From assembly GCF_901709675.1 (NCBI RefSeq), contig NC_051106.1:1801001-1865000 (forward strand): 64,000 bases of DNA, written 5' to 3'. The notes under the pieces were generated by a model. The model had not been told where the DNA came from, ran no database searches, and saw only the letters and a program-made list of their open reading frames with translations. A program made the translations under genes and the position numbers. Below are positions 25,101 through 35,516 of the stretch, piece after piece. The stretch is from Syngnathus acus. Its lineage: Eukaryota > Chordata > Actinopteri > Syngnathiformes > Syngnathidae. Numbering within the stretch: position 1 is the stretch's first letter; each line of letters opens with the position of its first letter.

Positions 25101-26562
25101 CATGGGTGACATCGTCACATGTTCTTTGGGGCTAGAGGGAGATGAAGGATCTTGTTCGGACGGGGTGTCGAGGTGCGTCCATTCTTCGTCAGGGATATTG
25201 ACCTCGTTCTGGGAATCTGTTGCTTCTCCCTCAGTCGGCCATGTTGAATCCTCATTTTTACTCTCACATGTTGTGTCCGCTTGAGTTGTATCATCTTGAA
25301 TTTGTTCAGTAGGCTTTTGGACCTCAGTCGAATCACCTTCTTGGTTCTCGCCGTGGTCTCTGGAGCCTCGTTTGAGTGTAAATTTCAACCCAACTTTACT
25401 GAAGAATGTTTTGAAGCTCTCATTGATGTCGTTGTGTTTTGCCTCGACTTCGGTCACTTCTGAAGACACGCCCTTTTTTTTGCCCTCTTTGATTGGCTCC
25501 ATCTCATTCCCTACAACTTTCGTCTCCACTTCTTTAGGAGGATTTTCTGGAAGCCAGTCATCTTAATGTCGATAGCAGGAAGGGAAGGCACATTAAACCA
25601 CTCAACTTATTTGTTTATTAGGACTCATTATGTAGCTGCCATTTTATTCTGCATACCTTGGGCATTGGTGTCATCCTCTTGGATGCCATTGACCTCCACT
25701 AACAGGGTGGCTGATTTGGCATCAATTTGACAGTTGTTTTTGAGAAGCTGCAAACAAAGCAGAAAACCCCCAAATGTGAAAATGTTACCCTTCTAATTAG
25801 AGTTCTTGTCGTCTCAATTTCCAGCAGGAAAGTGAATTTGCCTTTTGCTTAAATATAACAAGTCGGAAAAAAATTAAGCACGACATTCAAACAGTAAAAT
25901 TCATTTTTCGTTGAGGAATGCAAGTTGATAACTGTCATTTGACGTCTTAGTCAAGATATAATTATGTGCTTTAGTGTGACTACTTTTAGGTTGTTGGGGG
26001 CAAAAAGATAATTGGCTAATGAGATTAAAAATCTTGACATAATGAAAAACAAAAAACACTGACTTATTGCTGAGAACTGTTCATGGCTTGGCGGTCTGCT
26101 TTTTATTTGCATTTTAAAACCTGTAGAAAATATAATTTACCATGCAATGAAGATAAATTCAATATGAAACATAGCTGTACGGACATTTGAATAAAATTCA
26201 CAAAAGAAAAACGAAGTCAATTATGATCCGACATTGCATAATAGTTCTCGGGATACACAGCAATTCGGAAATAATTTACATCATCCGCAAAATGGATAAG
26301 GAAATTTGCAACAATGCATTTTTAATTTAACAATATCAACTTCTGGATTTTTTTTTACGCCCCAAATAAACTGTGCCAAATTATTCCAATTTTAAATATG
26401 CCTCCACCAAAAAAAATTCTCTTAGAAATCGTTGGCCAGCATATTTGCAAAACGCCATTTGTAACACTTTTGAACGTGTACCTTCTTATCATCCTCCACT
26501 TGGCGCTCGGCAGCATCTTGCCCTGGCTCGCCTTCTTCAAACACCGACTGTGCGTCACCCAT
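13116..26562 (-). CDS. akap12: AKAP12 (gravin/SSeCKS), giant repeat-expanded form
   Basis: AKAP12 is a membrane-associated scaffold for PKA, PKC and other signalling proteins. Exons in transcript order: 26562-26482, 25747-25657, 25561-13256 and 13168-13116; phases close to 4,176 residues plus stop. Exon 1 encodes MGDAQSVFEEGEPG, an MGxxxS start suited to N-myristoylation as in the alpha isoform. Exon 2 starts LLKNNCQ (human LLQKNGQ). The large exon begins DWLPENPPKEVET and carries the diagnostic polybasic blocks in order: FFSKVGLKFTLKRG, SPMKKFFALGLFTRLGKKR, SPWATFKKLLSPKKRVNR, SAISWDAILC, QAFKRLMSPKRKAK, LLGKIFPGWNKRKS and VPLYDYD-like LYDYDIVETE. After these come an Asp/Glu/Thr/Pro-rich 14-residue repeat region (about 23390-18600), an acidic low-complexity region, and a Gln/Glu repeat array (about 15060-13800). 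Human AKAP12 is about 1,780 residues with the same single-large-exon design. I see no confident RII-binding helix at the usual C-terminal place. The last exon is read as GRAEEQKVTTAEKDALN. Confidence 0.93.
13800..15060 (-). repeat. akap12: Coding 28-29-residue Gln/Glu repeat array in the AKAP12 C-terminal region
   Basis: The minus-strand frame contains about 15 degenerate units of 28-29 residues built on TETQKQxELQEKxxQAS followed by a short NQEPLPQEEP-type linker. Unit length varies through deletions of part of the linker. The composition (Gln, Glu, Lys with regular Leu/Met) suggests helical segments joined by proline-containing linkers. The unit is unrelated in sequence to the upstream 14-residue array. 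Confidence 0.88.
16850..17085 (-). repeat. akap12: Three-copy coding repeat in AKAP12
   Basis: Three successive partial copies of a segment reading EANQEADTxKExxLLEK followed by a Ser/Thr-Asn-Glu linker (SVNVTNEVPEE, SLSETNVVPEE). Spacing is about 35 residues. This is a third, separate internal duplication in the same exon. Confidence 0.75.
18600..23390 (-). repeat. akap12: Coding 42-bp (14-residue) tandem repeat region in AKAP12
   Basis: About 4.8 kb of the large exon is a tandem array of 14-residue units, on the order of 110 copies. Two alternating unit types form 28-residue pairs: TEKLDTTEITSPIP and TEKVDTEDMGPQIL. Some units gain two residues (TETTEITSPIP). Units near both edges of the array are more diverged (for example TKELETVGITHAIP and TEELDTNEIKTQFP), while those at about 20300-23100 are nearly identical, which indicates recent turnover in the centre. 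All unit lengths keep the frame. The repeat is rich in Thr, Glu, Asp, Pro and Ile, has a predicted disordered character, and carries many SP or TP sites. Confidence 0.95.
20860..22636 (-). repeat. akap12: 888-bp higher-order tandem duplication inside the AKAP12 array
   Basis: Two long blocks follow each other with an exact 888-bp period (296 codons). The landmark tgtggaagtctttgggaag occurs from 21581 and again from 22469. The landmark atgtcgatggtgccgatggt occurs from 21031 and again from 21919. Both differences are 888. The copies run roughly 20860-21747 and 21748-22636 and differ by scattered substitutions. Confidence 0.88.
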
Positions 26563-27433
26563 TTCTCACGCAGCTGGACGCCTCACCTTTTCCATCAAAA
26601 ACAATTAAATGAAAAGTGCTGTAAGTTACTCCTGATAAAAAAATAAATACCAGTGGCAAGTCGAGTGGCGGTGGTGAATGATGCAAGCTGGACGTGCAAA
26701 AGCCTTTTTGGCTGCAGGAGGGGAGGGGAGGGGGTATGCAAGAGTGCTGTGGGGTCACATGTGGCAGTGAGCTGTCACCCTCCCCTTTGCTGTCCTATAA
26801 CACATGGATGTCTTGAAAACAGCACAGGAGAAGTTCACAAATATTTGCAACGCTAGCATGTGCCTGATTGGATTTGAGCATCCAAAAAGAGCCACACGGG
26901 CTTTCTTATGATGACGGCTCACGTTTGTTTTATTGTTTTGAAGCGGATATTGATGAGTCAGTTTGTGATTTTAAGGTTTGTCGACACCCGTGCTTCCAAT
27001 CCAGATTTCACATCATGAGTCCAACACAAGACTTGTTTTTCATATTTCATATGTCTATCCGGCGATGACAAGATTGGCCAAGGTGCAGCGCCGACATGTG
27101 ACATGTGCGTCGCTCCGCAGTTCCACACTGGTAGAGATGTGTTTGTGTCCATCTCCTCCTGATCGCATTTAATCGCATTAGCTGTGTTTTTGCTGCAATC
27201 ATGCCTGTTCGCGCCGGTCAGTTGACTTGCATCAGGCTCAGTTTTGGTGGCCTTGTCAGAGCCGTCATTGTACCCCGATATTCATAATATGATCGGCGAC
27301 GCTTTAATATTTGGCTTCTTTGAGTTGCTTTCTCAGAGTCTTACAGAAATTATTTTTGTGTTTTTAATTTTTTGCATGTTTTTGTATATTGATATGACAA
27401 ATAGCCGCCATCCAGTTGGAGCGCGGAAGGAAG
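26563..27433. other. AKAP12 upstream region
   Basis: Sequence upstream of the AKAP12 start on the minus strand, where the AKAP12 alpha promoter and 5' UTR should lie. I see no clear TATA box or CpG cluster and no other exon. Confidence 0.4.
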
Positions 27434-27849
27434 TACCGTATTTTCCGGACTATAAGGCGCACCGGACTATAAGGCGCACCTTCAATGAATGGCCCATTTT
27501 AAAACTTTGTCCTTATATAAGGCGCACCGGACTATAAGGCACACCATTAATGCATCATGTCAGATTTTTAATCCAAATCAAATCATTCTCCATTTTATCT
27601 TTTTCATTTCAACCTCAGACACAACAAATTACTTTATAATCACAAAATAATGATCCATAGTATTTTTGATTAATGATTCATAGTCTTCAGCGGGCCACTT
27701 ATGATTTATTTTATGACACAATGCTTCGGGCCAGTTTAAATTTAGGAATTTGGTCCATATATAAGGCGCACTGGACTATAAGGCGCACTGTAGGCTTTTG
27801 AGAAAATTTTAGGTTTTTAGGTGCGCCTTATAGTCCGGAAAATACGGTA
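27434..27849. mobile_element. TA-flanked MITE, 416 bp
   Basis: Non-autonomous DNA transposon. The left end starts CCGTATTTTCCGGACTATA after a TA at 27434-27435. The right end is its inverted complement and finishes TCCGGAAAATACGG before a TA at 27848-27849. The subterminal motif GGACTATAAGGCGCACC recurs several times inside each end. There is no coding capacity. The TA duplication fits the Tc1/mariner/pogo group, but I do not name a family. Confidence 0.85.
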
Positions 27850-28664
27850 CATACATTTTCTGATAATTATAATAATCGCATAATCCACTTAAATGTCTTT
27901 CAAGGAATCCCTCGTGGAAGGAATTCAAATCGTTAATTGAGTCAGTGCGTGTGTGTGTCTCTCTGGGAAGCAAAAGGATACAACTGCAACTGGAATGTAG
28001 TCGTTTGTGTTCTTTAGAACAATCTGACTGTTCAAAGTTGTGTTCAAAATGCCTCTCATCAAGTGCAAATAATGTTCAAATGTTCTAGGAGTCTTTTCTT
28101 GACATTTTTTTCTGTCGCAGCTTGCAGCACAAAATTATTAATAATTAATTAATTCATTAATGGTAGCAAAAGTTTTTTTTTAATTATTTATTTTCAGATG
28201 CCCAACTTTTGATATTTATAGAGGGGTGTGTAGACTTTTGAAATATATTGTATGTGTTTGTGTGGGACTGAAATAATGACAATCTCATCTCAAATGTTTT
28301 TATTTCGTTGGAAATTTGGGCCTTTTGAGCTGAACTCAAAGCTGTTGTGTTGTATAAAGGGCAACAGGTGGACACACGGGTTAATTGGAAATTCTGCGGA
28401 TGAGCATTTCATTACATCGCTGGCATAGATTGCGGGTGGGAATCAAATGTAAGCCTTCTTTCTTATGTATTCAGTAGAAACATTTAAGACACGTTTAAAG
28501 ACACATTTCTATGATATGGCCTTTAATTAACCTGTAGTGGCCGATTCGGCTGGAGTTTGTTTTCTCCCCCCCCCCCCCCCTCCCCGGCTGGGGAGGTGGT
28601 TAGGTGGCACCCAAGCTGACAGCGGCTATTTGGATTCTCGTGGACCAATTCAGGATGGGGGAAC
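27850..28664. other. Intergenic DNA, simple repeats only
   Basis: Contains a poly(C) run at about 28566-28580 and AT-rich sequence. The stretch from about 28480 may be the left part of an older dispersed repeat that the adjacent SINE interrupts. No gene is seen. Confidence 0.4.
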
Positions 28665-28976
28665 TGCAGCTCAGTGGCCTAGTGGTAGAGTGTCCGCCCT
28701 GAGACTGGAAGGTTGTGGGTTCAAACCCCGGCAGGGTCATACCAAAGACTATAAAAATGGGACCCATTGCCTCCCTGCTTGGCACTCAGCATTAAGGGTT
28801 GGAATTGGGGGGTTAGATCACCAAATGATTCCCGAGCGCGGCACCGCTGCTGCTCACTGCTCCCCTCTCCCCCAGGGGATGGATCAAAGTCACATGGGGA
28901 TGGGTTAAAGGCAGAGGACAAATTTCACCACACCCAGATGTGTGTGTGACGATCATTGGGACTTTAACTTAACTTA
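28665..28976 (+). mobile_element. tRNA-derived SINE
   Basis: A Pol III style head begins near 28667 with an A-box-like stretch (ggcctagtggtagagtg) and a B box GGTTCAAACCC at 28718-28728. A SINE body follows (catgggaccc-type, tgcttggcactcagc, gctgctgctcactgctcccc), ending in gggactttaacttaactt. It is about 310 bp, non-coding and in plus orientation. A shorter relic of the same body lies at about 58938-59042. Confidence 0.85.
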
Positions 28977-28979
28977 ACC

Positions 28980-29312
28980 TCCTTGAAGACACTGCCAGGA
29001 CAATTGAGGGCTCCTCCGGCAGCTCTTCGCTTTGACTTGGACATCCACTTTTTCATTGATTTTCCTATTATGTATTATTTGTGCCCTCTCTGCATCCATT
29101 GTTAGCCTGGTGACCCTGAAAGGGGGATCCTTCTATCTGTGGTCCCTTCTCAAGGTTCCTCATTTTCCCCTGGCAGGGTTTTTTTGAGTTTTTCCTTGCC
29201 CTTTTGGGAACTTAAGATCAGGGGATGCTTTGAGAATAATTGTCAATTTTTGTCTATGTGAAGCCCTTTGAGACTGCTTGTGATTTAGGGCTATACAAAT
29301 AAACTTGGAAAA
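28980..29312 (+). repeat. Dispersed repeat with 3' UTR-like end
   Basis: The segment contains ggttcctcattttcccc, gagtttttccttgcc, gaagccctttgagactg and a final gggctatacaaataaac. I recognise this combination as a dispersed teleost repeat but cannot name it. The SINE at 28665-28976 seems to sit inside or beside it. Confidence 0.5.
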
Positions 29313-30157
29313 CTTGGATGTAACACAATAACAACTTGAAACACATGATCCAAATGAAAACAGCTCGGACTGTGTGTCCTAGTGTGTTTTTTGTTTTTGT
29401 TTTTTTACCTCGTCGTTGACCCTGTGTCCAGGTCTACTTCAAAGAATTCGACTTGTCGCAGCTTGGGAAAATGGAACCCGTGACTTTAGGCTCTCGGTGG
29501 CCGTAATATGATTTGCCGGCAGAGTACACACCTTTTAGACAGAATGTTTGTGTGTGTACATGTGTTTGTGTGTTTGAAATTTAATGGGAGTCACTGCCCA
29601 GCTAACTGGAAGCAGCTGATGTTTTCTCCGCCGATTACTGTAAAGTTATGTGATCACATGGACGAGTGATGGAGGGCTGCTTATCAGGGGGGTGGGGGGC
29701 TGACTAATGATATCTCATTTAGGCAGTATACAGAAGTGGTCTTGGGTCAGGATTGCAAATTAAGCTTTCCAGACAATGATTAAAGTTTGGGTTTTAATTA
29801 AAGTTTAAAGGGAGGGTTCGGCTTTTAAGCCTGGGATAGATTTTTTTCAGAATAGTACTAAGGGGTACCAATGGTCCTTGCCAAACTTGAATTTGTTTGT
29901 TTTTATGCTTGCTGGTACTTCTTTGTGTTTGTGCGTGTCACCTGAACGACTCAAAAGAGTGGACATCAAATTGATGCTAAATTGAATCAAATGACACCAA
30001 TGACACATTGCAAGCTGTGCAATTGGAAGCAATGACAAACAACATCAAATAGCATTCCACGCCGGCAAAAGTCAGACAGGCAAAGTTTTTTAAATCACAC
30101 ATGCATTAGCGTGTATTTGGTAAAAACAATATCTTAGGCGGAAAAAACAATATAGGT
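29313..30157. other. Intergenic DNA
   Basis: AT-rich with short GT runs near 29546-29575. No exon, RNA gene or clear element is visible. Confidence 0.4.
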
Positions 30158-30424
30158 CACAGATGTCAAACTCAAGGTCCGGGGGCCAGCTCCGTCTCGC
30201 TGCATCATTTTATGTGGCCCATGCAAGCAATGACCCTCTCTAAAATGTTTATTAAAATGTTTCTCGTTTGCAATAAATGATATTTCGAAACATTTTATTT
30301 ACAATCACTTGAACAATAGGTGAAGAAACTGCTATCACGATTAAACATTTATTTGGTTCCCCCCTCCAAATGAAGCCGCATTAACAAAGTGGCCATCGAC
30401 AAAATCAAGTTTGACACCCCTAGC
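30158..30424. mobile_element. hAT-like MITE, about 267 bp
   Basis: The ends are imperfect inverted repeats: left cagatgtcaaactcaagg, right caagtttgacacccctag. These match the CAGGGGTGTCAAACTC type termini common in fish hAT MITEs. The body contains gctgcatcattttatgtggccc, also found in the element at 55737-56026. Confidence 0.75.
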
Positions 30425-31645
30425 AGGGCCGTTTTTTTCTATGGGCAATATGGGCGACCCCCCAGGGCGCAATCCACGTGGGGGCGCACGAGCACTCAGG
30501 AAAAAAAAAAATCACCAGTCACATTCCATCTCAAATCTGTTCAGTGGGCACTGGGGCGCCCTTATTGTCACGTAATGTCAATTTGCTGCTGAGAGTCGTG
30601 TCGGGTCGCCCCTCTCTCCCCACCTGTCTCTCTCGCATGCTCCGAGCAGGCAAGAGGGCGGCGGCCGGCAGGGGACAGCAGAGGCTCGAGAGGAAAAGCA
30701 AAGGGAGGGGGGCGAGAGATTCCAAGTCCACCCAACTGCTTCCAAATAAATTGTATTTCATTCATAAAAATAATAATACCTATCCACATGTAATCAATTG
30801 GGTTAATGGAACAATTTACACACAAAAACAGACAGTGCATGCACTATGTCCGTTATTACCTGATGCACGCATACGCAACGTGATCAATGTTAAGTTAAGG
30901 TTGTTTGACGGACCGGATGGTATTTGCAAATTTTGGGGGGGGGGGGGGGGGGTTGCCCATGGCGCAAAAGCAGCCAGGACCACCTCTGGTCAAAGGTGAG
31001 CACTGTCGCGCCTGATAAAATCAGCGTTCGTGGAGAAAAGCTAGTGAGAGAAACAATGATGAGGATACAATTAAAATTATTTAGCAAATGTATTACTTTA
31101 GAAGTGTGTATCAAATTGGCAATCCAAATTGGCAAGAGTCCATCCATTCACAAGGTGGAAGCAACAAACCTGGGGCAAGGCGCTGAGAGAAAAAGGCGGA
31201 AACGGAATTACGCAATTTCTGTCATTATAAAGTCAAGCCAGCCAATTGAATAAAAGTAATTTCCGGTAGTGTGCTTCAGAGTACAAAAACTAATAAAAAA
31301 ATTACAATGTGAAACCAAAAGATCGATTAAATAGTATTTGTTGTATATGTTTTATGCTTTAAATACTGTAATGCTAATCTTCGTTTGCGTACGGTGAGAT
31401 TCGGCACTTTCATTCATTTACTTTGAAAGTCTCACCGGTACTCGTCCAGTTGTCCACCGACTAGCCTCTTCCGCTTCTACCGCGGCGGTTCGGCTCAGGC
31501 GAATCTGACAACAAGCAACATTTGTCCGCTTCAAGCTCACTTAAAATCCGTCATGGCACCGCCGCGGTGTTGAGGCGGCTCCGCTTTCACGCTCGTCCGG
31601 TGGACCGCGCTCATTCGACGCTCGGATATCTCGCCAGAGGCCACA
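30425..31645. other. Repeat-derived intergenic DNA and DCAF10 upstream region
   Basis: The left part (about 30425-30980) looks transposon-derived: it opens agcagggccgttttttctat and holds inverted tgggcaa-type motifs and a run of 18 G at about 30937-30954, but its ends are unclear. The right part (about 31380-31645) is GC- and CpG-rich and should contain the DCAF10 promoter and 5' UTR. Confidence 0.45.
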
Positions 31646-34388
31646 ATGAGCTCAGAGGACCCCGACGACCCGCGGGACAGGCCCGACAGCAGGAGCAGCA
31701 GCAGCACGACCACCAGCAGCAGCAGTAGCGGCGGCGGGGGATCCGACAAAGAACCCCACATGGACGGCTCGGACCACGATGGAGACCTCGCTCGTAGCTG
31801 CCCTCCTTCCCCGCCGGCAACCAGCGAGACTTTGGAAGATCGTCAAGAATCAGCCGCCGCGCCTCAATCGGCAGGCGGCGACGGCAGTGGGGGTTCGGGC
31901 TGCGACACTAGCCGGGCTCCGAGTCTGTTCTCGTGGCTTCAGAACAGGTCCATCAGGCGCGGCGTATTTGTGGACCCGGTGCGAGACAATTTCAGGACCA
32001 TGACTAGCTTGTACAGCTCCATGAACCCGGCCGCCGACTCAGTCAACCTGAGCACCAAGACGCACGGTGCCGTGTTCAACCTGGAATACTCTCCAGACGG
32101 GTAAGGAAGGCCCTCAAGTCGGGGTGACCCCGAATGTGGAGGCCGAGAATGCATAATTACACAAATGTCGGCTGGACCCCCACCCCTGACCCTCATCTGA
32201 AACCCATACCCAGTCAGCTAGCACAACTCTTTACATTGAATTCCAAACCTGGTCCTGAAAACACCAAACCTTATTTGAAACCTAACCCTGGCTTTTGTTT
32301 GTTTTTAATGGATAGTCCACAGCCTCCAGTCCAATCAGTCTCTATCAAATGATCAGTTCATCCTCACGTTCTGCAGGAGCCTGATAATTGAATCAGGTGT
32401 GTTCAGGGAAACTTGGAAAACATGTAGGAATGCGGCCCCCGAGGACTGGAGTTTGAGACCCCTGCTCTATCTAGATACAGTATCAAGTTATTTGATCCTT
32501 CGAGAGCCTAAATTGCTTTCTTGCTCAAGTTATACTGGCAGTTGACTTTTGTATGCTGATTACGTTTGTAGGTGTGTAATCGATTAGAGTGGGAGGGTCA
32601 GTTGTTCACTGTGGATTAGTGGCTGGGTCAAAGCGACTAGACGGCTCAATAAAGCAGGTCAAGCTGAAGCAGCAGGCCGGCTCACCCTTGTGTTCCCACT
32701 CGGTCCTCCTGTTAATGCGTGCTGGGCTGAAATACAAACCCTGGCACGAGACCCAAATGTGAAACTTTGAAGTCCAGTTTGAAAGCCTGGCTGTCGCCAA
32801 GCTTTAAATGCTCATTTAAAAAACAACAACCCTGGTTTAGAAAAAACTTGGCCAAGTGCTCGACGATGACGTGTGATCTTCAGGTCTGTGCTGACGGTGG
32901 CCTGCGAGCAGACCGAGGTCCTCCTCTTTGATCCTGTCTCGTCCCGACACATCAAAACCTTGACGGAGGCCCATGAGGATTGTGTCAACAACATAAGGTG
33001 ACTTTTGTCCATATTTCAAATCATTCAAGCTAAGGCATTGAAATGGAAACGCTGACGGTTCTGCTTCAGGTTCCTGGACAACCGTCTGTTCGCCACGTGC
33101 TCGGATGACACCACCATCGCGCTGTGGGACCTGCGCAAGCTCAACTCCAAGGTGTGCTCGCTGCATGGCCATGCCAGCTGGGTGAAGAACATCGAGTACG
33201 ACACCAACACGCGCCTGCTGGTCACCTCCGGCTTCGACGGCAACGTCATCACGTGGGACACCAACAGGTGCCCAGAGTCTTACTTTAAAGTGATCATGAG
33301 CTACTTTCAAATTTCGTCACCGGAGCAAAAGTCTGATAAAATACCAAACGCTCCCCTCAGATTCACGGAGGACGGCTGCCCGCACAAGAAGTTCTTCCAC
33401 ACACGCTACCTGATGAGGATGCGCCTGACACCCGACTGCTCCAAGATGCTCATCTCCACGTCGTCGGGCTACCTGCTCATCCTGCACGACTTGGACCTCA
33501 CGCAGTCGCTGGAGGTGGGCAGCTACCGCATGCTGCGGGCCAGGCGGACGCCGCTCACTTCAGGTAGGCGGCCCCGGCCTTCGCTCCCGGCATGCAGGGA
33601 TCGCGGTCGGGTGGGTTCAAATGTGCGCTTTGACGCTCAGACGGAGGCGCGCTGGCATCCCGCTCGGCCGGACCGCGCCACGGAAACGACTCCGGCAAGT
33701 TGCACCCGCATAGAGAAGGTGAGAAGCCCTTTGACGTCAAAAGCTGTCGAGGATCAACGTCCGATCATGAAACCTAAACGCTCTTCCTTCAGGCCTTTCT
33801 CCCCGGAACAGCCTGGAGGTTCTGACCCCGGAGATCCCGGGCGAGCGGGATCGAGGGAGCTGCATCACGTCCCTGCAGCTCCACCCCAAAGGCTGGGCCG
33901 CACTCATACGCTGCTCCAGCAACATGGACGATCGCGAGGTGAGCCCGAGACGCGACGATGGCACGTTGGCCTCTGTGGCAGGTTTTTCAAGCCCGCCCCC
34001 GGCATGTCCCCCGCAGTGGACGTGCGTGTACGAGTTCCAGGAGGGCGCGCCCACCCGCCCGCCAGCGTCCCCACGCTGCTCCCTGCGCCTGACTCACTTC
34101 ATCGAGGAGGCCAACGTGGGGCGGGGCTACATCAAGGAGCTTTGTTTCAGCCCGGACGGACGCCTCATCTGCTCGCCGTACGGCTACGGAGTGCGTCTGC
34201 TTGCCTTTGACGACAGCTGCGGCGAGCTAGCCGACTGCGTGCCGGTGCAGACGGCTTGCCTGCGCGAGGTGCGCTCCATCTACTCTCACAGCGACGTGGT
34301 GCTCACCACCAAGTTCTCGCCCACACACTGCCAGCTGGCCTCGGGCTGCCTGAGCGGCCGGGTGGCGCTCTACCAGCCCAAGTTCTAG
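31646..34388 (+). CDS. dcaf10: DCAF10 (WDR32), WD40 substrate receptor of CUL4-DDB1 ubiquitin ligase
   Basis: DCAF10 is a WD40 protein that docks on DDB1 as a presumed substrate receptor of CRL4 ubiquitin ligases. Exons: 31646-32100, 32884-32997, 33070-33267, 33361-33563, 33641-33718, 33793-33938 and 34017-34388; phases close to 521 residues (human about 559). The N-terminal 90 residues are Ser/Gly/Asp-rich and divergent. From about residue 100 the match to human DCAF10 is very close: RGVFVDPVRDNFRTMTSLY, KTHGAVFNLEYSPDG, DCVNNIRFLDNRLFATCSDD, TIALWDLRKL, YDTNTRLLVTSGFDGNV, HKKFFHTRYLMRMRLTPDC, CSLRLTHFIEEANVG, and the end SGRVALYQPKF. ALWDLRKL holds the WDxR motif used for DDB1 binding. The start has a good context (cacaATGAGC). 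The Ser-rich linker exons (33641-33938) are shorter than in human. Confidence 0.95.
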
Positions 34389-35502
34389 CAGAACACGCCC
34401 ACCCAGGTACGCCCGCGTCTTCTATGCACACCTTCTCAAAAGTGCTGCGGCCCGCCGGGGACGTTTCGAGTCCGTCCCGAAGCGACAGCGGCCTCAACGA
34501 TTCGCTCCGCCTTAAATTGCACATTTAAGGTGGAACCTTAGGGGCGAGGCGTCCGACGGCTGCTTAGCACGTCCGTCCGGCTTGCCCTTGTGAGGCTCGA
34601 CTTGGAATCTATGCTGCGGCCGTCCCGTGTGGACCATCCTCGTGGTCTCCGCGTGCTTGCGTGCATTTTCTCAAGAAGTGGTCTGCATGTGAGCTAAACT
34701 GAAGATTGAAAATTGTCCAAAGGTCTGAAAGTGAGCGTGATGGCTTCTTTGTCTCAATGCGATTGGCGGGCTGTGTGACTTTTTAGAAGGGGGAAAAAAA
34801 TTTAAATTAATATTAAATTAAATTGATAAAAAAGTAATTCTAAGAAAAATGGCTTTTCCTAGAAATATTGCAACTTTTTCTCAAAGTGGAAAAACCAGAC
34901 TCTAATCTTGAAACTTTTTTTTCAACGAGACTTAAATCTTCAGATTTTCTCAAACCACCGCAAATTTCTAGAAAAAAAGTACAGTTTTTATAAAAACGTT
35001 TCCCTCAAACAGTGCGGAAAACACTGCTTGCATCTTGAGATATTTCTCAATAAGCTTACTTTGTTAGAAAAAAATATAAACATAAAAACATAAACATTTG
35101 ACAAAGATTTATTCTTGTAAAATTGAAGTGATTTTTTTTCTCTCTCAATGCAAACCATAATCTAACCTTAAAGAAAAAGTAAAACAAAAAACACTACTTT
35201 TTTTTGCCCAATATTCAATTGACTGTCCCCCGATTGGTCGCCATTGGTTAGCGACCAATCTCGAGTCCACCCTGCTTAGGCCCCAGCTCACCCGCAAAAT
35301 GAATGAGTGGAGAAACATTTTGTGGACTTGCAAGCCGGTTGCTTTCCACGTTGACTCAACATGGCACGACATGGACACCGCTGCCTTTGGCTCATGTTTC
35401 CGCCTCGTGGCCTTTCAGCGTTTTTTTTTTCTTCATAGCAATCTGTCAACGATGGCGTTTAGGTGACTTTTTTTTTTCTTTTTGCGTTCTCGCCTCCTGT
35501 TC
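34389..35502. other. DCAF10 3' region and spacer
   Basis: This holds the DCAF10 3' UTR. I find no AATAAA close to the stop, only an ATTAAA near 34810. The rest is AT-rich with T runs. No other gene is seen. Confidence 0.4.
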
Positions 35503-35516
35503 AAATATCGAGAGCC
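35503..35516. repeat. LINE target-site duplication, left copy
   Basis: AAATATCGAGAGCC occurs here directly before the (ATCC)n tail and again at 37857-37870 after the 5' end of the LINE. The 14-bp match is exact. Confidence 0.9.

Noticed and set aside
25527-25529. Translation start for AKAP12 at this codon
   Set aside because: The codon is GTG, and the exon continues upstream in frame to an acceptor at 25562; exons at 25657-25747 and 26482-26562 supply the true N-terminus.
28667-28740. tRNA gene
   Set aside because: A and B boxes are present, but no cloverleaf with a paired acceptor stem, and a SINE body follows; it is a SINE head.
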